From Methylobacterium frigidaeris (GTDB lineage Bacteria > Pseudomonadota > Alphaproteobacteria > Rhizobiales > Beijerinckiaceae): a stretch of 64,000 bases of DNA. The stretch is from contig NZ_BPQJ01000009.1 of assembly GCF_022179185.1 (NCBI RefSeq), forward strand, positions 62,001 through 126,000, in the 5' to 3' direction. Under the pieces are notes generated by a model, which saw only the letters and a program-made list of their open reading frames with translations, did not search any database and was not told where the DNA came from. Every line of letters begins with the position of its first letter. Positions within the stretch are counted from its first letter, which is position 1. The translations under genes and the position numbers were made by a program. This document shows positions 27,141 through 34,900 of the stretch, piece after piece.

Positions 27141-28526
27141 ATGGCCGCGCTTGACCGGATCCTCAACGACATCGACCGCGACCTCGACAATTCCCTGGAG
27201 CGGCTGTTCGCCTTCCTGCGCATCCCGTCGATCTCGACCGATCCGGCCTTCGCGGCGGAGTGCCGGAAGGCGGCGGAATGGCTCAAGGGCGATCTCGCCG
27301 CCATGGGCTTCGAGGCGTCCTTGCGCGAGACCGGCGGCCATCCGGTAGTGCTGGCGCACTCCCCGAAGCCCGGCGCGCCGCACGTGCTGTTCTACGGCCA
27401 TTACGACGTGCAGCCGGTCGACCCCGTGGACGAGTGGGAGACGAAGCAGCCCTTCGAGCCGCGCATGGCGACGCTCCCGGACGGCCGCACGGTGATCAGC
27501 GCGCGCGGCGCCTGCGACGACAAGGGTCAGGTGATGACCTTCGTCGAGGCCTGCCGGGCCTTCAAGGCGATCGACGGCGAGTTGCCGGTCGGCGTCACCC
27601 TCCTGATCGAGGGCGCGGAAGAGGTCGGCTCGAAGTTCCTGCCCGAATGGGTCGAGGCGAACCGCGAGGAGCTGAAGGCCGATGTCGCGCTGGTCTGCGA
27701 CACCGGGATGTGGGACCGCGACACCCCGGCCATCACCTCCTCCTTGCGGGGCCTGGCCTATTTCGAGGTCACGGTGACGTGCGCCGACCGCGACCTGCAT
27801 TCGGGCCTGTTCGGGGGTGCCGCCGCCAACCCGATCCGTGTGCTCTCGCGCATCATCGCCGACCTGCACGACGACCAGGGCCGGGTGACGGTGCCGGGCT
27901 TCTACGACGGCGTGCACGAGACGCCTGCGCCGGTGCTGGAGCAGTGGCGGGGCCTCAACCTGACGCCCGAGAGCTTCCTCGGCACCGTCGGCCTCGACCG
28001 GCCAGCCGGCGAGCGCGACCGGATGCTGATCGAGCAGATCCAGTCCCGCCCGACCTGCGACGCCAACGGCATCATCGGCGGCTATACCGGCGAGGGCACC
28101 AAGACGGTGATCGCCTCGAAGGCCAGCGCCAAGATCTCCTTCCGCCTCGTCGGCGACCAGGACCCGGAGGCGCTGGACCGCAATTTCCGCGCCTTCGTCC
28201 AGGAGCGCATCCCGGCCGATTGCTCGGTCGAGGTCGTCACCCACAAGGGCTCGCGGGCGCTGGCGCTGCCCCACGGCATGCCGGCCCTCGAGGCAGCGAA
28301 GGCCGCGCTCGCCGAGGAATGGGGCAAGGCCCCGGTGACCATCGGCTCCGGCGGCTCGATCCCGATCGTCGGCGACTTCAAGCGCACGCTCGGCCTCGAC
28401 ACCCTTCTGGTCGGCTTCGGCCTCGACGACGACCGGGTGCATTCGCCGAACGAGAAGTACGACCTGCAGAGCTTCCACAAGGGCACGCGCTCCTGGGCGC
28501 GGATCCTGGCGGCGCTGGCGAAGTAA
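27141..28526 (+). CDS. M20 family peptidase/dipeptidase
   Basis: A 461-residue zinc-dependent exopeptidase, probably a cytoplasmic dipeptidase or Gly-Xaa carboxypeptidase-like enzyme. Metal and catalytic motifs are visible: FYGHYDVQPVDP (first His and Asp), ARGACDDKGQVM, IEGAEEVGS (catalytic Glu-Glu), LVCDTG and the late His in DDRVHSPNEKYD. The dimerisation lid sits between about residues 210 and 370. ATG 27141 has GGAGA upstream; an upstream in-frame Met gives an Arg-rich extension. It lies where addA would be expected. Confidence 0.93.
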   Translation: MAALDRILNDIDRDLDNSLERLFAFLRIPSISTDPAFAAECRKAAEWLKGDLAAMGFEASLRETGGHPVVLAHSPKPGAPHVLFYGHYDVQPVDPVDEWETKQPFEPRMATLPDGRTVISARGACDDKGQVMTFVEACRAFKAIDGELPVGVTLLIEGAEEVGSKFLPEWVEANREELKADVALVCDTGMWDRDTPAITSSLRGLAYFEVTVTCADRDLHSGLFGGAAANPIRVLSRIIADLHDDQGRVTVPGFYDGVHETPAPVLEQWRGLNLTPESFLGTVGLDRPAGERDRMLIEQIQSRPTCDANGIIGGYTGEGTKTVIASKASAKISFRLVGDQDPEALDRNFRAFVQERIPADCSVEVVTHKGSRALALPHGMPALEAAKAALAEEWGKAPVTIGSGGSIPIVGDFKRTLGLDTLLVGFGLDDDRVHSPNEKYDLQSFHKGTRSWARILAALAK

Positions 28527-28598
28527 GGCCGGTGCACCTGCCGTCGGATGACCGGCGGCAGGTTTTTCCGGCGCGTATCGTCGATCGGGAGGAAGCCT

Positions 28599-29306
28599 GT
28601 GGTGCAGCAGAAGGTTATCGGCCTGATCGGTGGGATGAGCTGGGAGAGCTCGGCCGAGTATTACCGCATCGTCAACGAGACCGTCCGCGCCCGTCTCGGG
28701 GGTTTGCGCTCGGCGCGCTGCCTGATGTGGTCGTTCGACTTCGGCGAGATCGAGGCCCTGCAGCATGCCGGCCGTTGGGACGAGGCAACGGCCGAGCTGG
28801 TCTCCGCCGCGCGTCGGCTGGAGCGGGGCGGAGCCGATTTCGTGGTGATCTGCACCAACACCATGCATCGCATGGCCGACGACGTGCAGGCGGCGATCGG
28901 CCTGCCCCTGCTGCACATCGCCGATCCGACGGCGGAGCGGATCCGCGCCGCGGGCCTGTCCCGTGTCGGCCTCATCGGCACCGCCTTCACCATGGAGCAG
29001 GATTTCTACAAGGGCCGCCTCGCGTCGCGCCACGGCCTCGACGTGCTGGTGCCCGCGGCCGCCGACCGGGCGGAGGTCCACCGGGTGATCTACGAGGAGC
29101 TGGTCCAAGGCCGGGCGCTGCCGGCCTCGCGCAAGGCCTACCAGGCGGTCATCGCCCGGCTGGTCGAGCGGGGAGCGGAGGCGATCATCCTCGGCTGCAC
29201 CGAGATCATGCTGCTGGTGCGGCCGGAGGACAGCCCGGTGCCGCTCTTCGACACCACCGCGCTCCATGCCGAGGCGGCGGTCGATCGGGCGCTGGCCGGC
29301 CTCTGA
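28599..29306 (+). CDS. Aspartate/glutamate racemase family protein
   Basis: A 235-residue cofactor-independent amino acid racemase. It opens QKVIGLIGGMSWESSAEYY, the usual start of the aspartate racemase branch. The two catalytic cysteines are in ICTNTMHRM and LGCTEIMLL. Start: GTG at 28599 (GTG-GTG pair) with GGGAGGAAG just upstream; ATG starts upstream would give an unrelated tail. It follows the M20 peptidase by 72 bp and could handle D-amino acids freed by it, but this is inference. Confidence 0.9.
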   Translation: MVQQKVIGLIGGMSWESSAEYYRIVNETVRARLGGLRSARCLMWSFDFGEIEALQHAGRWDEATAELVSAARRLERGGADFVVICTNTMHRMADDVQAAIGLPLLHIADPTAERIRAAGLSRVGLIGTAFTMEQDFYKGRLASRHGLDVLVPAAADRAEVHRVIYEELVQGRALPASRKAYQAVIARLVERGAEAIILGCTEIMLLVRPEDSPVPLFDTTALHAEAAVDRALAGL

Positions 29307-29315
29307 GCCAGGAGG

Positions 29316-30671
29316 CTATTCTCCGTTGACGAGCCGCCGGCTCAGCGCATTGTGCCGCTCCGCCAGCACCCCCGTGTCCAGCGTGAGCAGTCGCCCGTCC
29401 CGCACCACGATCCGCCCGTTGATGATGCTCAGCGCCACGCCCGGCGGCGCGCAGAACACCAGGGCGGCGACCGGATCGTGCAGGGCGCCCGCGGTGGAGA
29501 GACCCCGCAGGTCGAAGGCGACGCAATCGGCGGCCATGCCGGGCTTCAGCGCCCCGATATCGTCGCGCCCGAGCACCCTGGCCCCGCCGAGGGTCGCGAT
29601 CTCCAGGGCCTCGCGGGCCTTCATCGCGGCCGGGCCGTGACCGACCCGGGCGAGCAGCAGGGCTTGGCGCGCTTCGCCGAGGAGGTGACCGGCATCGTTC
29701 GAGGCCGAGCCGTCGACGCCGAGACCCACCGACACGCCCTCGCAGCGCATCCGCGGCACCGGGGCGATGCCGGAGGCGAGCCGCATGTTCGAGCACGGGC
29801 AATGCGCGACCCCGGTCCCGGTGCGGGCGAACAGCCGGATCCCGTCCTCGTCGAGCTTGACGCAGTGGGCGTGCCACACGTCCGGCCCGACCCAGCCGAG
29901 ATCGGCGGCGTATTCCGCCGGCGTCACCCCGAAGCGCTCGCGGCTATAGGCGACGTCGTCCTGGTTCTCGGCGAGATGCGTGTGCAGGGAGACGCCGTAG
30001 GCGCGGGCGAGCGCCGCCGCGTCCCGCATCAGCCCCGGGCTGACCGAGAAGGGCGAGCACGGCGCGACCACGATCCGGCGCATCGCGCGAGGGGCGGGAT
30101 CGTGCCAGGTCTCGATCAACCGGCGCGTGTCGGCGAGGATCGCGGCCTCGCCCTCGACCAGCGCGTCGGGCGGCAGGCCGCCGGCGCTCTCGCCCAGGCT
30201 CATCGCCCCGCGGGCGGCGTGGAAGCGCAGACCGATCGCGTCCGCCGCCTCGATGCTGTCGTCGAGGCGGCAGCCATTGGGATAGAGGTAGAGGTGGTCG
30301 CTCGAGGTGGTGCAGCCCGACAGCATCAGCTCGGCCATCGCGGTCTGCGCCGACACCCGCACCATCTCCGGCGTGAGCCGGGCCCAGACGGGATAGAGCG
30401 CCTTCAGCCAGCCGAACAGGTCCGCGTCCTGCGCCCCCGGCACCGCGCGGGTGAGCGACTGGTACATGTGGTGATGCGTGTTGACGAGGCCAGGCAGCAG
30501 CACGTGGCCGGCGAGATCGATCACCGTGTCGGCGGCTTCCGGGACCGCCTCGGGCCCGCCGACGGCGACGATCTGGTTCCCCTCGACCAGCACGAAGCCG
30601 CCGTCGATCTCGCGCCGCGCCTCGTCCATGGTGACGAGGCGATGGGCATTGCGCAGGAGAAGCGAGGCCAT
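29316..30671 (-). CDS. 8-oxoguanine deaminase (amidohydrolase family)
   Basis: A 451-residue metal-dependent amidohydrolase that would deaminate 8-oxoguanine to urate. Zinc ligands and active-site motifs are LPGLVNTHHHMYQSLTRAVP, SLHTHLAENQDDV, VWHAHCVKLDEDGI and LGVDGSASNDAG, which fit the PA0142-like branch rather than atrazine chlorohydrolase (TrzN/AtzA) or SsnA. The ATG at 30671 precedes MASLLLRNAHRLVTMDEARR. It is divergent from a hydroxyisourate hydrolase gene, which acts downstream of urate, so both fit purine breakdown. Confidence 0.86.
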   Translation of the reverse strand: MASLLLRNAHRLVTMDEARREIDGGFVLVEGNQIVAVGGPEAVPEAADTVIDLAGHVLLPGLVNTHHHMYQSLTRAVPGAQDADLFGWLKALYPVWARLTPEMVRVSAQTAMAELMLSGCTTSSDHLYLYPNGCRLDDSIEAADAIGLRFHAARGAMSLGESAGGLPPDALVEGEAAILADTRRLIETWHDPAPRAMRRIVVAPCSPFSVSPGLMRDAAALARAYGVSLHTHLAENQDDVAYSRERFGVTPAEYAADLGWVGPDVWHAHCVKLDEDGIRLFARTGTGVAHCPCSNMRLASGIAPVPRMRCEGVSVGLGVDGSASNDAGHLLGEARQALLLARVGHGPAAMKAREALEIATLGGARVLGRDDIGALKPGMAADCVAFDLRGLSTAGALHDPVAALVFCAPPGVALSIINGRIVVRDGRLLTLDTGVLAERHNALSRRLVNGE

Positions 30672-30791
30672 GCGGGGGCTCCGGCGGGATCGGGCCGGCA
30701 TGCTGGGCGCCCGGCACGGTGCGGGTCAAGCGGCGCTTGACCGAGCGGCAGCCCTCGGGCACCCCGGGAGGCAGAGACCGGAGACCTCACG

Positions 30792-31172
30792 ATGTCAGTG
30801 CCCACCCCGTCGCACCCCGAGACGCCGCGCCTGACCACCCACGTGCTCGACACCGCCCATGGCCGCCCGGCCGCAGGGGTGGCGGTGCAGCTCTGGCGCC
30901 TGGCCGACGGCGCGCGGGAGGTGGTCGCCCGCACCCTCACCAATGCGGACGGGCGTTGCGATGCGCCGCTGCTCTCGGGCGCGGCGCTGGTGCCCGGCAT
31001 CTACGAGCTGGTCTTCGCGGTCGGCGCCTATTTCGCGGCCTCGGGCGATGCGGGCGCCGGCGACTTCCTCGACGAGGTGCCGGTCCGCTTCGTGGTCCGG
31101 TCCGGCCTGAACCATTACCACGTGCCGCTGCTGATCGCGCCCTACGCCTACAGCACCTACCGGGGCAGCTGA
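30792..31172 (+). CDS. uraH: Hydroxyisourate hydrolase
   Basis: A 126-residue transthyretin-like enzyme that hydrolyses 5-hydroxyisourate in the urate pathway. The diagnostic N-terminal LTTHVLDTAHGRPAAGV and the C-terminal YRGS tetrapeptide are both present, as is HYHVPLLIAPYAYSTYRGS with its conserved His. It is divergent from the 8-oxoguanine deaminase gene, with a 120-bp shared promoter region. No uricase or OHCU decarboxylase is in the window. Confidence 0.95.
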   Translation: MSVPTPSHPETPRLTTHVLDTAHGRPAAGVAVQLWRLADGAREVVARTLTNADGRCDAPLLSGAALVPGIYELVFAVGAYFAASGDAGAGDFLDEVPVRFVVRSGLNHYHVPLLIAPYAYSTYRGS

Positions 31173-31231
31173 CGGGCCCGGGTGCCGGAACTCAGGGTCG
31201 TGAGTTCAGGTGCCCGAACCCGGACCCGGGG

Positions 31232-31531
31232 TCAGGCGCCCGGCTTCTGCCAGCCGCGCCGACGCTCGGCCAGGCCGTGCTCGCGGTAATGGAGCAGGGG
31301 ATTCACGCCCGCCCGCTCCACGTCCGGATTGGCGGAGAGGTAGCCGCTCGTGCTGAACTCGGCCGAGGGGTCCCGCCCCTCGCGCCAGCCGAAATGCAGG
31401 TAATGCTCGAGGGGGTCGCAGCCCTCGGCCGCCACGTCCGGGTTCTTGCCGAGATAGTAGACCGGATCGAACCCCCCGACGAGGGCGGGTGCGAGCGGCT
31501 TGCGGCTCCATTGGGTGATGCGCCACAACAT
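31232..31531 (-). CDS. Small protein with two NPDV-x-HY repeats
   Basis: A 99-residue protein with two copies of a roughly 35-residue repeat: FDPVYYLGKNPDVAAEGCDP then LEHYLHFGWREGRDP; and FSTSGYLSANPDVERAGVNP then LLHYREHGLAERR. The same repeat occurs at the ends of large bacterial glycosyltransferases and calcium-binding surface proteins. As a stand-alone two-repeat protein its function is unknown. Start at MLWRITQWSRKPLAPALVGG is chosen over an upstream Met because the repeat begins soon after. It converges on uraH. Confidence 0.68.
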   Translation of the reverse strand: MLWRITQWSRKPLAPALVGGFDPVYYLGKNPDVAAEGCDPLEHYLHFGWREGRDPSAEFSTSGYLSANPDVERAGVNPLLHYREHGLAERRRGWQKPGA

Positions 31532-31947
31532 CGGACGTCTGAGGCTCCCTTGGGAGAGGCCGAGCGACGCCGGTATTCCCTGACCTAGCGTTCCACCGGC
31601 GTCCCGCACTCAGCAAAGCTGAATCGTGGGCCTGGCGCAATAGGACTATAGCCGACTTCTTCACGGCTCCTGCGCCCCCGCGACGACGGTGCGGCGTCAC
31701 CCGCCGCGTCGGTCTGGGGCAACTCGGCGTTTAATTGCGCATGGGGCCTCATCTCTGCCACAAGTTGCAGCCTCACTGAGCCCGGGCGGCGGGGCGCGTT
31801 GCACAGGAGCTGACGATGGGACTCGTCATTCTCGATCCCCAATCGGGCAAACGCGTCGAAATCGGCATTGCATCACCCGATCAGGGGACTGGAACCGGAG
31901 GGACGAACAGGGCAGGTAGAGCGAATGTTCGGCCGGAAGGACTGCCC
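31532..31947. other. Intergenic region between the NPDV-repeat gene and the DUF6894 gene
   Basis: About 416 bp. An ATG at 31816 has a good AGGAG Shine-Dalgarno and is in frame with the DUF6894 gene, giving a 44-residue extension (MGLVILDPQSGKRVEIGIAS) with no motif. Nothing else was recognised. Confidence 0.4.
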
Positions 31948-32220
31948 ATGCCCCGATACTTCTTCAACACTCACATCGGCGAGGACGTGATCACCGATCT
32001 GAACGGCGAAGAATTACGCGATCCCGATCACGCCTGGGAGGCGTCGCGCTCGATCATCCGCGCGATGATGGACGATCCGAAGAACCAGGACCGGCTGCTC
32101 GCCGCGAGCCTGGTGGTGACCGACGAGGCCGGCGAGGTGGTGCTGGAATTTCCCTTCGCCGAGGCCCTGGCGGGGGACGAGCCCGAGGAGCCCCGGCACG
32201 GGTCGCCGAACGCCCATTGA
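31948..32220 (+). CDS. DUF6894 family small protein
   Basis: A 90-residue protein that opens MPRYFFNTHIGEDVITDLNG, the hallmark of the DUF6894 family, which is abundant in Methylobacterium and Bradyrhizobium. The rest (LRDPDHAWEASRSIIRAMMD, then LVVTDEAGEVVLEFPF) fits the family. ATG 31948 has GGAAGG upstream; an in-frame ATG at 31816 with a stronger Shine-Dalgarno would give a longer form. Function unknown; the family is often linked to stress-related loci, but that is not shown here. Confidence 0.82.
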   Translation: MPRYFFNTHIGEDVITDLNGEELRDPDHAWEASRSIIRAMMDDPKNQDRLLAASLVVTDEAGEVVLEFPFAEALAGDEPEEPRHGSPNAH

Positions 32221-32415
32221 GACCCCGGCCGTCGAGGCTTCGAGACCGGTCCGCACCCCGTCCTCCGGCCTGGACGGGTCGTGAGCGCATGACAATCGTC
32301 CGCCACGCCCTACATGAGGAGAGGGTGCCGGGGGCGGGCCGCACTCGGCGGCCCGTTCGGCCCGGCGCCTCTCCGAGGCCGCGGCTCGCCCGCGCCTCGC
32401 AAGAGGGATGACGTC

Positions 32416-32640
32416 ATGGCGACCCAAGACAGCACCGCGCGCGGACAGGCCGAGACCCGCGCGGCGCGGGCCCAGATGCAGGCCGAGATGGCGGCGCAGG
32501 CCTGGGCCGACCTCGCCAGCGCGGAGCGCAGCCGCGACGACAACACCGCCCGACTCAAGGCCCTGCGCCTCGCCCGCGAGGCCGAGACGGTCGCGGCCGC
32601 CAAGGCTGCGCCGAAGGCGCGGGCGAAGAAGAAGGCTTGA
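32416..32640 (+). CDS. Small hypothetical Ala/Lys-rich protein
   Basis: A 74-residue highly charged helical protein (MATQDSTARGQAETRAARAQ, ending in a KARAKKKA tail). It has no signal peptide, membrane segment or known motif. Composition resembles small nucleic-acid-binding or coiled-coil proteins. A GAGGG sequence precedes the ATG. Confidence is moderate because base composition alone could keep a frame of this length open. Confidence 0.5.
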   Translation: MATQDSTARGQAETRAARAQMQAEMAAQAWADLASAERSRDDNTARLKALRLAREAETVAAAKAAPKARAKKKA

Positions 32641-33178
32641 GGTGGTCCGCGCCGGAGGCGTGGGCAAAGTCGGATTGATGTCCTTCGCGCCGAAGGTGCG
32701 GGACGGACGAAGGCGAGTTCAGAGGCGGGGCCGAGGGCCCCGCCGGCGCCTCTGGGACGGTCGGACGCGATGCGTCGCGCCGGAGGTGCGCTGCCAGGCG
32801 ACGGCGCGTCGGCCACGGCGCAAGACCAACGCGGGACCCGATGCCGTTCACGGGACCTTTCACTCGGCTGCGTCGTAGCGTTTTCGCCCGCTCGGGCGAC
32901 AGCAGCACCGATCCCGGCTTCGGGCGCCAGTTCAAGCGATGACGGGAGGCCCGTGGCGTCTGTCTTGCTCGCGCGCCGACGCTCGCGTCACTTGGAAAAA
33001 TTTCCTGGGATCTGTGGTCGCGCCGCGGCCGGCCAGTGCTCGTCCATGTGCCGTCACCGTGCGGCGGAAAAAATATTACATCACTATTTCAGCGGTCTTC
33101 AAATATATCTGAACGATTTCGCGATACCAAACGTCAATATCTCTCGCGTAACCGTTACCTGAACCAGAGGAACGGGAA
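32641..33178. promoter_or_regulatory. Intergenic region upstream of the chemoreceptor gene, with AT-rich segment
   Basis: About 540 bp without a gene. The last 110 bp (33060-33170) are much richer in A and T than the surroundings (for example AAAAAATATTACATCAC), which fits a promoter for the chemoreceptor gene. No exact -35/-10 pair was fixed. Confidence 0.45.
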
Positions 33179-34879
33179 ATGAAGAGCCGCATCGGGATGA
33201 CGACGAAGCTGGTCATGATCGTCGCCTGTGCGATCGTCACGACGACGGCAGCGATGTGGATGACGGCGTCGCGGCAGATCTGGCTCGACCTGCAGCGGCA
33301 GGATCTGGAGCGGGCGCAGCAGAACGGGCGCAGCCTCGCCCTGGTCTTCGCCGGCCGGGTGCCGGGCGCGACGGTGACGGTCGAGGGCGGGCGAGTGACG
33401 ACGGTGACCGCGCCCGCCCTCACGGACTTCGCCGACGCGTCGGTGGTCGACGATTCCGTCGCCTATGTCGGCGGCAGCGCCACAGTGTTCGCCTACGATC
33501 CGGCGCGGGACGCCTTCATCCGCCGGGTGACGACGGTGCGGAAGGAGAACGGCGAGCGCGCGGTCGGCACGCCGCTGGCAGCGGACAGCCCGGCGCAAGG
33601 GGCCGTGCGCCGCGGCGAGGCCTTCCGGGGCGAGGTGACCCTGTTCGGCCGGCGCTTCCAGACGCTCTACCAGCCGACCCGCGACGCCGGGGGCCGCGTC
33701 AACGGCGTCCTCTACGTCGGGGTGCCGGTGGAGGATTCCTACGCCACCCACGCGGCGGCGATGCGCGCCGTGACCCTCGCGGCGGGGGCAATCGCGCTCC
33801 TCGCCTGCCTGGCGGCGGCCCTCGTAGCCCGGCGACTGGTCCGACCCCTCGTCGACATCGCCGCCCGGGTCTCGGGCCTGGCCGCCGGCGACCTCGAGAC
33901 CCCGATCCGCCATGCCGGGCGGGGCGACGAGATCGGCGCCGTCGCCAAGGCCCTCGAAACCCTGCGGGAGACCAGCCGTCGCGCCCTCGCCCTCGAGGAG
34001 GAGGGCCGGCTCGGGAGCGAGGCCGCGGAGCGCCGGCGCGCCGCGCGAGATGCGGCGGTCGCAACTTTCCGAGGCGAGGTGGCGTCCCTGGTCGCGGCCC
34101 TCGGCGGGCGGGTCGCGGCCCTGAGCGAGCGGGCCGGCGCGATGGCGGTGCAGGCCGAGGCGGCGGAAGGTGCGATCGCGGCGGCCTCCGCCCGGTCCGA
34201 GGCGGCCACCGGCAACGTCGCCACCGTAGCGGGCGCCGCCGAGGAACTGTCGGCCTCGGTCGGCGACATCACCTGCCAGGTCGCCCGGGCACGGGAGAGC
34301 ACCGCCTCGACCCTCGTCGAAGCGGAGGCGGCGGATGGGCGGGTCTGCGAGCTGGTCCGCGCCTCGGCCCAGATCGGCGACGTCGTGGCGCTGATCGACG
34401 CCATCGCGGCGCAGACCAACCTGCTGGCGCTCAACGCGACGATCGAGGCGGCCCGGGCAGGCGCTGCGGGCCGCGGCTTCGCGGTGGTCGCTGCCGAGGT
34501 CAAGGCGCTCGCCGGCCAGACCGCGACCGCGACCGAGGAGATCACCCGGCAGGTCGCCGGCCTGCGCGGTGCCACCGAGGAGACCGCCGCCGCCCTGGCG
34601 CGCATCCGCACCCGGATGCACCACATCGACGAGACCACCGCCGGCATCGCCTCGGCGGTGACCCAGCAGGCTGCTTCGACGCAGGAGATCTCCCGCAGCG
34701 CCGGCGGGGCGGCGGAGGCCTCCCGCGCCATGGCGCGGGACTTCGACACAGTGATCGCCGCGGCCCGCACGACGGCCGGCGCCGCCGGCACGGTCGATGC
34801 GGCCGCTCGGGAGGTCGACGGTCTCACCGCGCGGCTCGACGCCGAGGTCGAGCGCTTCCTGCGGCAGGTCGCTGCCTGA
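33179..34879 (+). CDS. Methyl-accepting chemotaxis protein with Cache-type sensor
   Basis: A 566-residue chemoreceptor. TM1 lies near residues 8-28, a periplasmic region of about 165 residues (Cache_3/Cache_2-like, with [20 protein letters not shown] and [15 protein letters not shown]) follows, TM2 is at 197-218 and a HAMP domain at about 218-270. The signalling tip is [20 protein letters not shown] followed by [15 protein letters not shown]. No CheW-binding gene or che cluster is next to it. The receptor ends with a short tail lacking a CheR-binding pentapeptide. Ligand unknown; Cache domains of this build often bind small carboxylates. Confidence 0.92.
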   Translation: MKSRIGMTTKLVMIVACAIVTTTAAMWMTASRQIWLDLQRQDLERAQQNGRSLALVFAGRVPGATVTVEGGRVTTVTAPALTDFADASVVDDSVAYVGGSATVFAYDPARDAFIRRVTTVRKENGERAVGTPLAADSPAQGAVRRGEAFRGEVTLFGRRFQTLYQPTRDAGGRVNGVLYVGVPVEDSYATHAAAMRAVTLAAGAIALLACLAAALVARRLVRPLVDIAARVSGLAAGDLETPIRHAGRGDEIGAVAKALETLRETSRRALALEEEGRLGSEAAERRRAARDAAVATFRGEVASLVAALGGRVAALSERAGAMAVQAEAAEGAIAAASARSEAATGNVATVAGAAEELSASVGDITCQVARARESTASTLVEAEAADGRVCELVRASAQIGDVVALIDAIAAQTNLLALNATIEAARAGAAGRGFAVVAAEVKALAGQTATATEEITRQVAGLRGATEETAAALARIRTRMHHIDETTAGIASAVTQQAASTQEISRSAGGAAEASRAMARDFDTVIAAARTTAGAAGTVDAAAREVDGLTARLDAEVERFLRQVAA

Positions 34880-34900
34880 GCGAGGCGCCCGCCGCTCGCG

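Noticed and set aside
31189..31208. Hairpin GAACTCA / TGAGTTC between uraH and the NPDV-repeat gene as a bidirectional terminator
   Set aside because: The stem is only 7 bp and no T-run follows on either strand.
31816..31947. Upstream start for the DUF6894 protein at 31816
   Set aside because: It has a good Shine-Dalgarno, but the family starts with MPRYFF and the added 44 residues carry no motif; kept only as an alternative.
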